Positions 51,317 through 60,282 of a stretch of 64,000 nucleotides of DNA are shown in pieces. The stretch's first letter is position 1. Each line of letters starts with the position of its first letter. Origin of the DNA: Pseudomonas sp. N40(2020) (lineage in GTDB: Bacteria > Pseudomonadota > Gammaproteobacteria > Pseudomonadales > Pseudomonadaceae); assembly GCF_014472415.1 (NCBI RefSeq), contig NZ_JACSZV010000019.1, positions 48,393-112,392 on the forward strand, given 5' to 3'. Both the position numbers and the translations under genes were made by a program. The notes beneath the pieces were generated by a model. It was not told the DNA's origin. It saw nothing but the letters and a program-made list of their open reading frames with translations, and made no database searches.

Positions 51317-53596
51317 TTAGAGGGCCTTGATGACCGCCGGCGGATTGATCTTCGACAACCCAAGGTTCTTCAGCGCCAATTGCAGCGAGCTGTGGATAAC
51401 TTGAGGGTTGTCGATAGTCATCAACTCCGCCAGCAATTCCTGGGCCTTGCTCAGGTTCACCTGGCGAAGCATCCACTTCACCTTCGGCAAGTTGGTGGCG
51501 TTCATCGACAGGCTGTCGAAGCCCATCGCCATCAACAGCACTGCCGCCGCCGGATCACCGGCCATCTCGCCGCAGATACTCACGGGTTTGCCTTCGGCAT
51601 GGGCGTCGCGCACCACGTTCTGCAAGGCTTGCAGCACGGCCGGGTGCAGGTAGTCGTAGAGGTCGGCCACCCGCGGGTTGTTGCGGTCAACCGCCAGCAA
51701 GTATTGAGTCAGGTCGTTGGAGCCCACCGAGAGGAAGTCCACCTGCCGCGCCAGTTCCTTGGTTTGATACACCGCTGCCGGAATCTCGATCATCACGCCA
51801 ATCGGCGGCATCGGCACGTCGGTGCCTTCGTCGCGCACTTCGCCCCAGGCCCGGTGGATCAGGTGCAGGGCTTCTTCGAGTTCGTGGGTGCCGGAGATCA
51901 TCGGCAGCAGAATCCGCAGGTTGTTCAAGCCTTCGCTGGCCTTGAGCATCGCGCGGGTCTGCACCAGGAAGATTTCCGGGTGATCGAGGGTGACGCGAAT
52001 GCCGCGCCAGCCGAGGAACGGGTTGTCTTCCTTGATCGGGAAGTACGACAGCGACTTGTCACCGCCGATGTCGAGGCTGCGCATGGTCACCGGTTGCGGA
52101 TGGAACGCGGCGAGCTGTTCGCGGTAGATCGCCAGTTGTTCCTTCTCGCTCGGGAAGCGCTGGTTGATCATGAACGGCACTTCGGTGCGGTACAGACCGA
52201 CGCCTTCGGCGCCGCGCTTCTGCGCCCGCGCCACGTCCGCCAGCAGGCCGGTGTTGACCCACAGCGGCATGCGGTGGCCATCGAGGGTTACGCACGGCAG
52301 GTCGCGCAGGGTGTCGAGCCCCAGCGCCAGCTGTTTCTCTTCTTCCACCACCTCGGAGAACTGCTTGCGCAGCACGTCGCTGGGGTTGGTGTAGACCTCG
52401 CCGCGCGTGCCATCGACGATCATCTCGATGCCGTCGACCTTGGCGTACGGCAGGTCAACCAGACCCATCACCGTCGGAATGCCCATGGCCCGGGCCAGAA
52501 TCGCGACGTGGGAGTTACCCGAGCCGAGTACCGACACCAGACCGACCAGCGTGCCCTCCGGCACCTCGCCGAGCATGGCCGGCGTCAGCTCTTCGCTGAC
52601 CAGAATGGTTTTTTCCGGGTAGACCAGATTCTGCTGACGCTCTTCCTGCAAGTAGGCGAGCAGGCGGCGGCCGAGGTCTTTGACGTCCGACGCGCGTTCA
52701 CGCAGGTAGGCGTCGTCCATCAGTTCGAAACGGTTGACGTGCTCGGTGACCACTTGGCGCAGTGCGCCCTGAGCCCATTGGCCGGTCTTGATCACGGTGG
52801 TTATTTCGCTGCCCAGCGAGGCATCGTCGAGCATCATCAGGTAGACGTCGAACAGCGCGCGCTCTTCCGGGCGCAGCTGGGTTGCCAGTTTGGCGGACAA
52901 CGCGCGCATGTCGGCGCGCACGCCTTCGATGGCGGTCTTGAACAGCCCCAGCTCAGCATCGATGTCGGTGATGGTCTTGTCCGGCACCACGTCCAGATCG
53001 GCTGGCGGCAGCATGACCACTGCGGTACCCACTGCCGCGCCTGGCGAACCCGGTACGCCGACGAACTTGGCTTCCTGAATGCCTTTGCCCTGACGGCCCA
53101 GGCCACGGATCGAACCGGTGGCCTCGGCGTGGGCGATAACGCCGGCGAGCTGCGCGCTCATGGTCACGAGGAAGGCTTCTTCACCTTCATCGAACTGGCG
53201 GCGTTCTTTTTGCTGGATGACCAACACGCCGACAACGCGGCGGTGGTGAATGATCGGTGCGCCAAGGAATGAAGCGTAGCGCTCCTCGCCTGTTTCGGCG
53301 AAGTAGCGATAGCGCGGGTGATCCGCGGCGTTTTCAAGGTTCAGGGGTTCTTCACGCGTGCCGACCAGACCGACCAGACCTTCGTTGGGTGCCATGCTGA
53401 CCTTGCCGATCGAGCGCTTGTTCAAGCCCTCGGTGGCCATCAGGACGAAGCGATTGGTCTCGGGATCAAGCAGGTAGACCGAGCAGACCTGGCTGCCCAT
53501 GGCCTCTTTGACGCGCAACACAATAATCCCCAACGCCGCCTTGAGATCCTTGGCGGAGTTAACTTCCTGGACGATCTTGCGCAGCGTATTGAGCAT
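51317..53596 (-). CDS. ptsP: Phosphoenolpyruvate-protein phosphotransferase PtsP (enzyme I-Ntr)
   Basis: PtsP starts the nitrogen-related PTS by passing phosphate from PEP to NPr. The 759-residue product has an N-terminal GAF domain (about residues 18-150) and then the enzyme I core with the phospho-His in VLGSGNSHVAILARAMGIPT, the PEP-binding LYRTEVPFM and LDIGGDKSL segments, and a Cys-containing ICGEMAGDPAA. Length is normal for Pseudomonas PtsP. It lies 22 bp downstream of rppH on the same strand, the conserved rppH-ptsP pair. Confidence 0.96.
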   Translation of the reverse strand: MLNTLRKIVQEVNSAKDLKAALGIIVLRVKEAMGSQVCSVYLLDPETNRFVLMATEGLNKRSIGKVSMAPNEGLVGLVGTREEPLNLENAADHPRYRYFAETGEERYASFLGAPIIHHRRVVGVLVIQQKERRQFDEGEEAFLVTMSAQLAGVIAHAEATGSIRGLGRQGKGIQEAKFVGVPGSPGAAVGTAVVMLPPADLDVVPDKTITDIDAELGLFKTAIEGVRADMRALSAKLATQLRPEERALFDVYLMMLDDASLGSEITTVIKTGQWAQGALRQVVTEHVNRFELMDDAYLRERASDVKDLGRRLLAYLQEERQQNLVYPEKTILVSEELTPAMLGEVPEGTLVGLVSVLGSGNSHVAILARAMGIPTVMGLVDLPYAKVDGIEMIVDGTRGEVYTNPSDVLRKQFSEVVEEEKQLALGLDTLRDLPCVTLDGHRMPLWVNTGLLADVARAQKRGAEGVGLYRTEVPFMINQRFPSEKEQLAIYREQLAAFHPQPVTMRSLDIGGDKSLSYFPIKEDNPFLGWRGIRVTLDHPEIFLVQTRAMLKASEGLNNLRILLPMISGTHELEEALHLIHRAWGEVRDEGTDVPMPPIGVMIEIPAAVYQTKELARQVDFLSVGSNDLTQYLLAVDRNNPRVADLYDYLHPAVLQALQNVVRDAHAEGKPVSICGEMAGDPAAAVLLMAMGFDSLSMNATNLPKVKWMLRQVNLSKAQELLAELMTIDNPQVIHSSLQLALKNLGLSKINPPAVIKAL

Positions 53597-53618
53597 GGCT
53601 CGGGGTCGAACTCCGTCG

Positions 53619-54098
53619 TCAGTCGCGCGCTAAAAGGCGCGGGGCAAGCTCTTTGAGGGCGCGGCGATACACCTCGCGCTTGAATGTCACCACCTGGCCC
53701 AACGGATACCAATAGCTGACCCAGCGCCAGCCATCGAATTCCGGTTTACCGGTCAAATCCATCCGCACCCGCTGCTCGTTGGAGATCAGGCGCAGGAGAA
53801 ACCATTTCTGTTTCTGGCCGATGCACAGCGGTTGGCTGTGGGTACGCACCAGACGTTGCGGCAAACGATAGCGCAACCAGCCCCGAGTACAGGCGAGTAT
53901 TTCAACATCTTCACGTTCCAGGCCAACTTCTTCGTTCAGCTCGCGGTACAAGGCGTCTTCCGGCGTCTCTTCGGGGTTGATTCCCCCCTGCGGAAACTGC
54001 CAGGCATCTTGATTGATACGGCGAGCCCATAGCACCTGGCCGGCGTCATTCGTCAGAATGATCCCGACATTGGGACGGAAACCATCGGGGTCGATCAC
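53619..54098 (-). CDS. rppH: RNA pyrophosphohydrolase RppH
   Basis: RppH removes pyrophosphate from mRNA 5' ends and so triggers RNase E decay. The 159-residue product begins with a GTG (54098) giving [19 protein letters not shown], and has the Nudix box [21 protein letters not shown] preferred the GTG over upstream starts because it matches family length and has GAGG 8 nt before it. It is co-transcribed with ptsP. Confidence 0.95.
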
Positions 54099-54241
54099 GG
54101 CAACAACCTCGCAAACGCATGTCGCCGCATTGTTCCACAAAGCTTGATAAGGCGGCAACGAAGGTTCCTACCTTATGTGCACTCTTGTGAAAAGACCGTA
54201 TTCTTGTCGCCTTTTTACTGACTTATCAGCGGGTAACTGCA

Positions 54242-54898
54242 ATGCGCCTGGCACTCTTCGATTTGGACAACACCCTTCTGGGCGGCGACAGCGATCACGC
54301 TTGGGGCGACTATCTGTGCGAACGCGGCTTCCTCGACCCGATCGCATACAAGGCGCGCAACGACGAGTTCTATCAGGATTACCTGGCCGGAAAGCTGGAT
54401 AACGCTGCTTACCTGAACTTCTGCCTGGAGATCCTCGGCCGCACCGAAATGGCCGTGCTCAATCAATGGCACAGCGACTACATGCGCGATTGCATCGAGC
54501 CAATCGTGCTACCCAAGGCGCTGGAACTGCTGAAAAAGCACCGCGATGCCGGCGACAAACTGGTGATCATCACCGCGACCAACCGCTTCGTTACCGCGCC
54601 GATTGCCGTGCGTCTGGGCGTTGAAACCCTGATCGCCACCGAGTGCGAGATGATCGACGGTCGTTACACCGGACGCAGCACCGACATTCCGTGCTTCCGC
54701 GAAGGCAAGGTGACGCGCCTGAATCGTTGGCTGGCAGAGACTGGTTTTTCGCTGGATGACAGCTATTTCTACAGCGACTCGATGAATGATTTGCCGTTGC
54801 TGGAGCAGGTGGCGAACCCGGTGGCGGTGGATCCGGACCCGAATCTGCGCGCTGAAGCCGAGAAGCGTGGCTGGCCGGTCATCACGCTGCGCGACTGA
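54242..54898 (+). CDS. HAD subfamily IB phosphatase (SerB/HisB-like)
   Basis: This 218-residue HAD phosphatase has motif [20 protein letters not shown], motif [11 protein letters not shown], and motif III/IV in [11 protein letters not shown] (written [13 protein letters not shown]). The all-helical cap places it in subfamily IB, near phosphoserine and histidinol phosphatases. Given serA elsewhere in the window, phosphoserine phosphatase is possible, but the substrate is not proven. It is divergent from rppH, followed by a paired REP. Confidence 0.88.
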   Translation: MRLALFDLDNTLLGGDSDHAWGDYLCERGFLDPIAYKARNDEFYQDYLAGKLDNAAYLNFCLEILGRTEMAVLNQWHSDYMRDCIEPIVLPKALELLKKHRDAGDKLVIITATNRFVTAPIAVRLGVETLIATECEMIDGRYTGRSTDIPCFREGKVTRLNRWLAETGFSLDDSYFYSDSMNDLPLLEQVANPVAVDPDPNLRAEAEKRGWPVITLRD

Positions 54899-54904
54899 TT
54901 ACGC

Positions 54905-54996
54905 CATCGCTGGCAAGCCAGCTCCCACAGATTTCTCAGTTGTCCGCATAATCTGTGTTCACTGAAAATCCCTGTGGGAGCTGGCTTGCCAGCGAT
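54905..54996. repeat. Paired inverted REP after the HAD gene
   Basis: Inverted arms of 25-26 bp, core ATCGCTGGCAAGCCAGCTCC, flank a spacer with TGTGTTCACTGAAAATCCC. It starts 7 bp after the HAD stop. Convergent gene ends on both sides. Confidence 0.9.
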
Positions 54997-55018
54997 TGGC
55001 TCGACTCGGTCTCAAGCC

Positions 55019-55432
55019 TTAAACCGGCTTGGCCCCCATCAACCCCGCAATGGCGAGAAACCCGACGCCGCTGACAATCGCCAGCGCCAGATTGAATGTC
55101 CGGTTGCCAACCCCTGTTGTCCACAGCCGATTCAGCCGAACAAGCAGCCAGACCGCACTGAACGTGGCCACGGCATAGATCACGCTGGAACCCAGAATCC
55201 ACAACTGCCCCAACGGCCAGCCCACCAGGTGTACCAACCACCAGCCGGTGAACGGCATGCTGAACATGCCGAGCAACATCAAACACCAGACGAACAACCA
55301 CGGACGCTGCATCGTGCTCGCCGGCCCTTCGCTGCGATTACGCCAGGAAAGCGCGGCGAGCCCCAGCCCGCTCACCAGGATCACCACGGTAGCCGCGACG
55401 TGAAGGACTTTCAGGGTGGTCAGGGTTTCCAT
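55019..55432 (-). CDS. DUF2269 family membrane protein
   Basis: This 137-residue protein has four membrane segments (about residues 7-28, 45-62, 70-93 and 112-132) and starts METLTTLKVLHVAATVVIL, typical of DUF2269. Function is unknown. It lies 40 bp downstream of ilvA on the same strand, possibly as the second gene of that transcript. Confidence 0.85.
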   Translation of the reverse strand: METLTTLKVLHVAATVVILVSGLGLAALSWRNRSEGPASTMQRPWLFVWCLMLLGMFSMPFTGWWLVHLVGWPLGQLWILGSSVIYAVATFSAVWLLVRLNRLWTTGVGNRTFNLALAIVSGVGFLAIAGLMGAKPV

Positions 55433-55472
55433 GTGTTTCTCTTCCTTGGGTCATGCCCATCAGCGTAGCCGT

Positions 55473-56987
55473 TCAGCCAAGAAACAGCTGATAGGCCGGG
55501 TTCTCGCTTTCATCCCAGTATGGGTAGCCGATTTCCTCGAGCGCCGCCGGCACCAGATGACGTTCGTCATGGGGTACTTGCAGGCCTGCGACCACCCGGC
55601 CATCCGCCGCACCGTGGTTGCGGTAGTGGAACATCGAGATGTTCCAGCGCCCGCCGAGCTTGTTGAGGAAGTTGAACAGCGCACCCGGACGCTCCGGAAA
55701 CTCGAAGCGGAACACCACTTCATCGATCACATGCGCCGCGTGGCCGCCGACCATGTGGCGAATATGCAGCTTGGCCAGTTCGTTGTCGGTCAGGTCGAGC
55801 ACCGGGAAGCCTTGCTCGGTCAGGCTCGCCAGCAATGCGCTGCGCGGGTCGTTTTCCGGGTGGGTCTGCACACCCACGAAGATGTGCGCTTCGCTGCCGG
55901 TGTTGTAGCGGTAGTTGAATTCGGTGATCTGGCGTTTGCCGATGGCCTCGCAGAACGCCTTGAAGCTGCCGGCCTTCTCGGGGATGGTCACGGCGATGAT
56001 CGCTTCGCGGCCCTCGCCCAGTTCGGCGCGTTCGGCAACGTGACGCAAACGGTCGAAATTGACGTTGGCCCCAGAATCGATGGCGACGAAGGTCTGACCG
56101 CTGATGCCGCGCAGTTCGACGTACTTTTTGATCCCGGCCACGCCCAGGGCGCCGGAAGGCTCGGTGATCGAGCGGGTATCGTCGTAAATGTCCTTGATTG
56201 CCGCGCAGATCTCGTCGGTGCTGACGGTGATCACTTCATCGACATAGTCTTTGCAGATGTCGAAGGTGTGCTGACCGATCTGTGCCACGGCCACGCCGTC
56301 GGCGAAGATGCCCACGGTCGGCAGCACCACGCGCTCACCGGCAGCCATCGCCGCTTGCAGGCAGTTGGAGTCGTCGGGCTCGACGCCGATGACTTTGATG
56401 TCCGGGCGCAGGTATTTCACATACGCCGCGATGCCGGCGATCAGACCGCCACCACCAACCGGAACGAAAATCGCGTCCAGCGGCTGCGGGTGCTGGCGCA
56501 GAATCTCCATTGCCACGGTGCCCTGCCCGGCAATGGTGTGCGGATCGTCGTAGGGGTGGATGTAGACGTAGCCTTTTTCGTCGACCAGTTTCAGCGAGTA
56601 GGCCAGCGCTTCCGGGAACGAATCGCCGTGCAGCACCACTTTGCCGCCGCGCGAACGCACGCCTTCGACCTTGATTTCCGGGGTGGTCTTGGGCATCACG
56701 ATAGTCGCTTTGACGCCCAGCACTTTCGCCGCCAGGGCCAGACCCTGCGCATGGTTGCCCGCCGACGCGGTGACCACGCCACGGGCGCGCTCTTCTTCGG
56801 TCAGCTGGGTCAACTTGTTGTAGGCGCCGCGAATCTTGAACGAGAACACCGGCTGCAAGTCTTCGCGCTTGAGCCAGATGTCATTGCCCAGCCGCTCGGA
56901 GAGCTGGCGAGCGTTCTGCAGCGGGGTTTCTACGGCAACGTCATAAACGCGCGAGGTGAGGATCTTTTTGACGTACTGTTCGAGCAT
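55473..56987 (-). CDS. ilvA: Biosynthetic threonine deaminase IlvA
   Basis: IlvA converts threonine to 2-oxobutyrate, the first step of isoleucine synthesis. The 504-residue product has the PLP lysine in SFKIRGAYNKLTQL, the glycine loop VPVGGGGLIAGIAAY, and two C-terminal ACT-like domains (about residues 325-500) for isoleucine and valine control. Size matches the long biosynthetic form. A perfect 9-bp palindrome lies 63 bp upstream (57050-57071). It is divergent from rpiA. Confidence 0.96.
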   Translation of the reverse strand: MLEQYVKKILTSRVYDVAVETPLQNARQLSERLGNDIWLKREDLQPVFSFKIRGAYNKLTQLTEEERARGVVTASAGNHAQGLALAAKVLGVKATIVMPKTTPEIKVEGVRSRGGKVVLHGDSFPEALAYSLKLVDEKGYVYIHPYDDPHTIAGQGTVAMEILRQHPQPLDAIFVPVGGGGLIAGIAAYVKYLRPDIKVIGVEPDDSNCLQAAMAAGERVVLPTVGIFADGVAVAQIGQHTFDICKDYVDEVITVSTDEICAAIKDIYDDTRSITEPSGALGVAGIKKYVELRGISGQTFVAIDSGANVNFDRLRHVAERAELGEGREAIIAVTIPEKAGSFKAFCEAIGKRQITEFNYRYNTGSEAHIFVGVQTHPENDPRSALLASLTEQGFPVLDLTDNELAKLHIRHMVGGHAAHVIDEVVFRFEFPERPGALFNFLNKLGGRWNISMFHYRNHGAADGRVVAGLQVPHDERHLVPAALEEIGYPYWDESENPAYQLFLG

Positions 56988-57049
56988 CGGAAAGCATCAC
57001 TGAGCGGGTTGTGCAGGGCCATGGAGTCTAACCCGGCTTTTGCCCGTGC

Positions 57050-57071
57050 GACCACACTAAACAGTGTGGTC
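57050..57071 (-). promoter_or_regulatory. Perfect palindrome upstream of ilvA
   Basis: GACCACACT and AGTGTGGTC pair perfectly around AAAC, 63 bp before the ilvA start. It may be an operator or a leader hairpin. There is no sign of an attenuation leader peptide rich in Ile or Val. Confidence 0.4.
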
Positions 57072-57095
57072 ATAACCCGGACACTGGTGATGGAG

Positions 57096-57231
57096 AACCT
57101 TTGTGGTGAGGGGATTTATCCCCGACCGGCGGAGCAGCCGTCGCAAAACTGAGATCAAGTTATTTCTGAAAGAATGCCGGGGGAGCGCTTCGCACTCCAT
57201 CGGGGATAAATCCCCTCGCCACAGGAGGTTT
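57096..57231. repeat. Inverted repeat between ilvA and rpiA, GGGGATAAATCCCC class
   Basis: Inverted arms of about 30 bp (57096-57126 and 57200-57231), each containing GGGGATTTATCCCCGA or its complement, flank a 73-bp centre. The class differs from the GTGGGAGC REPs in this window. It occupies most of the ilvA/rpiA intergenic space. Confidence 0.8.
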
Positions 57232-57295
57232 TAACCAGGCATGGGGCTATAATGCCGGCCTTTCCGTTCTTACCTTGCCCGCTTCCGGAGCCCGC

Positions 57296-57970
57296 ATGAC
57301 CCAGGATCAACTCAAACAGGCAGTGGCTCAGGCCGCCGTCGACTTCATCCTTCCGAAACTCGACGACAAGAGCATCGTCGGGGTCGGCACCGGCTCCACC
57401 GCCAACTGCTTCATCGATGCACTGGCTCAGCACAAGGGTGCGTTCGATGGCGCAGTCGCCAGTTCCGAAGCCACCGCCGCACGCCTGAAGGGCCACGGGA
57501 TTCCGGTGTATGAGCTGAACACCGTCAGCGACCTGGAGTTCTACGTCGACGGCGCCGATGAAAGCGACGCGCATCTGAACCTGATCAAGGGCGGCGGCGC
57601 GGCCCTGACCCGCGAGAAGATCGTCGCGGCCGTGGCCAAGACCTTCATCTGCATCGCCGATGCCAGCAAACTGGTGCCGGTGCTGGGCGAGTTCCCGCTG
57701 CCGGTCGAAGTGATCCCGATGGCTCGCAGCCACGTCGCTCGCGAACTGGTGAAACTGGGCGGCGACCCGGTGTACCGCGAAGGCGTGCTGACCGACAACG
57801 GCAACATCATCCTCGACGTGTTCAATATGCAGATCACCAACCCGGTGGAGCTGGAAGCGCAGATCAATGCGATTGTCGGTGTCGTCACCAATGGTCTGTT
57901 CGCGGCGCGCCCGGCGGATTTGTTGCTGCTGGGAACGAGTGAAGGTGTGAAGACGCTGAAGGCTGAGTAA
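57296..57970 (+). CDS. rpiA: Ribose-5-phosphate isomerase A
   Basis: RpiA interconverts ribose-5-phosphate and ribulose-5-phosphate in the pentose phosphate pathway. The 224-residue product has [36 protein letters not shown] and the catalytic segment [12 protein letters not shown], as well as [22 protein letters not shown] chose the ATG at 57296, preceded by CCGGAG; a TATAAT at 57248-57253 is a likely -10. Length is normal. Confidence 0.97.
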   Translation: MTQDQLKQAVAQAAVDFILPKLDDKSIVGVGTGSTANCFIDALAQHKGAFDGAVASSEATAARLKGHGIPVYELNTVSDLEFYVDGADESDAHLNLIKGGGAALTREKIVAAVAKTFICIADASKLVPVLGEFPLPVEVIPMARSHVARELVKLGGDPVYREGVLTDNGNIILDVFNMQITNPVELEAQINAIVGVVTNGLFAARPADLLLLGTSEGVKTLKAE

Positions 57971-58008
57971 GCCCCGTCACCCACACATTTGTGGGCAGAC
58001 GAATAAAC

Positions 58009-58038
58009 CTGTGGGAGCTAGCCTGCTAGCTCCCACAG
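58009..58038. repeat. Palindrome between rpiA and the SdiA-regulated-family gene
   Basis: CTGTGGGAGCTAGC and GCTAGCTCCCACAG are perfect 14-bp arms around CT. It appears to be two REP half-sites fused head to head, and can serve as a 3' hairpin for both convergent genes. Confidence 0.75.
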
Positions 58039-58054
58039 TGTTTTGTGGTGTTGG

Positions 58055-58972
58055 TTAGTTCGGCGTTGGTTTTTTGAACACGTAAAACAGATTCGGCTCA
58101 CTCACCAGATACAACGTCCCGTCGTCATCCATCGCAATGCCTTCCGCCTGCGGCACGGTTTTCTGCAAGCCTTGCCGGCCCTTGCTCAGCGACATGGTGC
58201 TGATCGGGCGCCCGTCCACATCCAGCTCCAGAATCAGCCGCGACTCGTCCGACAGCGCCAGCAAATGCCCGCTACGCTCGTCGTATTGCAGGCTCGACAG
58301 GTCACGCACGAACATCCCGGCATCGCGCTTGGGATTGTTGATCACGTGCACCGCGTAGGACTTTTCCGGATTGAAGTGAGGAAAGCCGTGCACTTCATAG
58401 ATCAGCATCAGATCGCGCTCCTTGGCGACGAACAGGCGTTTACCCACCGAGTCGTACGCCAGGCCTTCAAACCCCTTGTTACCCGCCATGTGCACACCGA
58501 GGGTCATCTGCTCGGCGTCCGCCGCGTCGAGGAAAGTAGTGTCTTGCTCCAGATGAATCTTGATCAGCCGCTGCAGATGCTCATCGGTGATCACGTAAGT
58601 ATCGGCGCTGATGAACTCGACCGCCTCCGCGTCGCCGAAGCCAATCAGCGGGATGCGGCGCAGGATCTTGCCCTCCAGCGATAGCTCGACCAGTTCGGAA
58701 TTCTTGTTGGTCACGGTAAACAGACTTTTGCGCACCGGATCGTAGGTCAGCGCCGACACATCGTCGTCCAGTCCATCAATGACTCGCGCTTCGATGTCCA
58801 CGCGATACTGATCCAGGCCAATGGCCTCGCTGCTTAGCGGCTGCCATAGGGTGTGCAGGTTGAACCAGCCACGCTCGAACAAACGCATGTATTGGCCGAT
58901 CGCGATCAACGCGATCAGGGCAATCACCGACAGGATGATGACTATGGGTTTGGGACGGGCAAGTCGACGCAT
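58055..58972 (-). CDS. SdiA-regulated (YjiK-like) family protein, copy B
   Basis: This 305-residue protein has an N-terminal membrane anchor (about residues 9-27, IVIILSVIALIALIAIGQY) and a YjiK/SdiA-regulated beta-propeller-like domain with LTYDPVRKSLFTVTNKN and AEGIAMDDDGTLYLVSEPNLFYVF. I chose the ATG at 58972, which opens the positively charged MRRLARPKP start of the anchor. It lies just after a close paralogue in the same direction. The family has no settled function. Confidence 0.85.
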   Translation of the reverse strand: MRRLARPKPIVIILSVIALIALIAIGQYMRLFERGWFNLHTLWQPLSSEAIGLDQYRVDIEARVIDGLDDDVSALTYDPVRKSLFTVTNKNSELVELSLEGKILRRIPLIGFGDAEAVEFISADTYVITDEHLQRLIKIHLEQDTTFLDAADAEQMTLGVHMAGNKGFEGLAYDSVGKRLFVAKERDLMLIYEVHGFPHFNPEKSYAVHVINNPKRDAGMFVRDLSSLQYDERSGHLLALSDESRLILELDVDGRPISTMSLSKGRQGLQKTVPQAEGIAMDDDGTLYLVSEPNLFYVFKKPTPN

Positions 58973-59089
58973 TCGGGCGGGCTCGGAATCAAAACAGGCG
59001 GATGAAATATCACGCCCGTCTGAACTGAAGCTTAATGGCCACTTGCCTGCGACGACAACTGCACAATTCTGCAATTGCCGTAGGGAAAG

Positions 59090-60013
59090 TTACTTCTGTT
59101 TTTCGAAGCGATAGAACAGGTTCGGCTCACTGACTATATACAGCGTGCCCGACTCATCCATGGTCACGCCTTCAGCGCGGGGGATGGTCGATTTCAAGCC
59201 GTTGAAACCGCCAAGCAAAGTCATGAAGCTGACTTGCTCGCCCTTCTCGTCCAGTTCCAGCAGCAGGTGCGAATCGGCGGAAAGTACCAGCATATGGCCG
59301 GTGCGCGGATCAATCGCCAGAGCAGACAGATTGCGGATATCCAGTTCATCACTGGCCAGCTTCTGCTTGTCGCCCTTCAGGGCCTGGCTACCATCACTCT
59401 TCCAGGTGAACAGCGCCGGCGGTCGCTCCTCGCCCAGCCACAGTTGCTGATTGCGCGAATCCCAGGTGATGGCTTCGAAAGCCTTGTTCTGGTCTTTCGA
59501 CGGGCCGAGGTCGTATTTGGGAAAATTGGCGATATTGAGCTCACGGGTGTCAGCATCGACTTTGACAATCGACAGCGTGTGCTGACGCTCGTCGACGATC
59601 GCCATCAGGCCGTTTTCCATGACGGTCAGGCCTTCCGGATTGCTCCAGCCCACCAATGGCATCTTGCGCAGCACATCGCCTTGCAGCGTCAGCTCGGCGA
59701 GGAACGGGTTTTTGCCCATCACCGAGAACAGGGTTTTGGTTTGCGGGTTGTAAGCCAGGTCCGAAGCTTCGTCCTTCTCCATGCCTGCCAGCGGCTTGGC
59801 ATCGATCACCGCCCGGTAGTCCGGCAGCCAGATGCTTTCCTTTTGCTCCGCCGTGCTTTCGAAGCGCTCCAGCACCCACAGCACGCCCCGATCATCCCAA
59901 TGCATGGCGAACGCCAACCCATACGCCGCAGCAATCGCCAACAGCAGCCAAGCATACCAGCGCAGGGCAAAACGTGAGCGGCGAGGGGATTTGAGCTGAG
60001 TTTGAGATGACAT
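59090..60013 (-). CDS. SdiA-regulated (YjiK-like) family protein, copy A
   Basis: This 307-residue paralogue of the neighbouring protein has an N-terminal anchor (about residues 18-38, YAWLLLAIAAAYGLAFAM) and the shared motifs LAYNPQTKTLFSVMGKN and AEGVTMDESGTLYIVSEPNL. The two genes are in tandem with a 117-bp gap and similar size, so a local duplication is likely. Localisation is probably periplasmic, tethered to the inner membrane. Confidence 0.85.
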   Translation of the reverse strand: MSSQTQLKSPRRSRFALRWYAWLLLAIAAAYGLAFAMHWDDRGVLWVLERFESTAEQKESIWLPDYRAVIDAKPLAGMEKDEASDLAYNPQTKTLFSVMGKNPFLAELTLQGDVLRKMPLVGWSNPEGLTVMENGLMAIVDERQHTLSIVKVDADTRELNIANFPKYDLGPSKDQNKAFEAITWDSRNQQLWLGEERPPALFTWKSDGSQALKGDKQKLASDELDIRNLSALAIDPRTGHMLVLSADSHLLLELDEKGEQVSFMTLLGGFNGLKSTIPRAEGVTMDESGTLYIVSEPNLFYRFEKQK

Positions 60014-60171
60014 CGAGGGACGCGTTCCGAAAATTCAGGCTATGGGTAATAGCACAAAGAGGCCGGCTAAGACGCCAGAATTGCGGAAATTATCCAGACG
60101 GGATGTGAAAAAAACGGCAAATGGCGCGATTGTCTTGTGATGTCCCCGATCTTAGGGCCACCACAAACCAG

Positions 60172-60261
60172 TGTGGGAGCGAGCCTGCTCGCGAAAGCGC
60201 TGGATCAGTCAACGATTATGTCGACAGATCTGACGCATTCGCGAGCAGGCTCGCTCCCACA
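60172..60261. repeat. Paired inverted REP upstream of SdiA-family copy A
   Basis: Perfect 24-bp inverted arms with core GTGGGAGCGAGCCTGCTCGC flank a 42-bp spacer. It fills the 269-bp space between the FAA hydrolase gene's end and copy A. Confidence 0.88.
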
Positions 60262-60282
60262 GTGTGTATTGCAGTGTTTTGA

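Noticed and set aside
51236..53272. A 678-codon plus-strand frame opposite ptsP
   Set aside because: Antisense shadow of ptsP; composition is rich in His, Gln and Val as expected from reading a high-GC gene backwards.
33501..60261. The paired REPs as a CRISPR array
   Set aside because: The repeats are inverted pairs scattered between genes, not direct repeats with regular spacers, and no cas genes are present.
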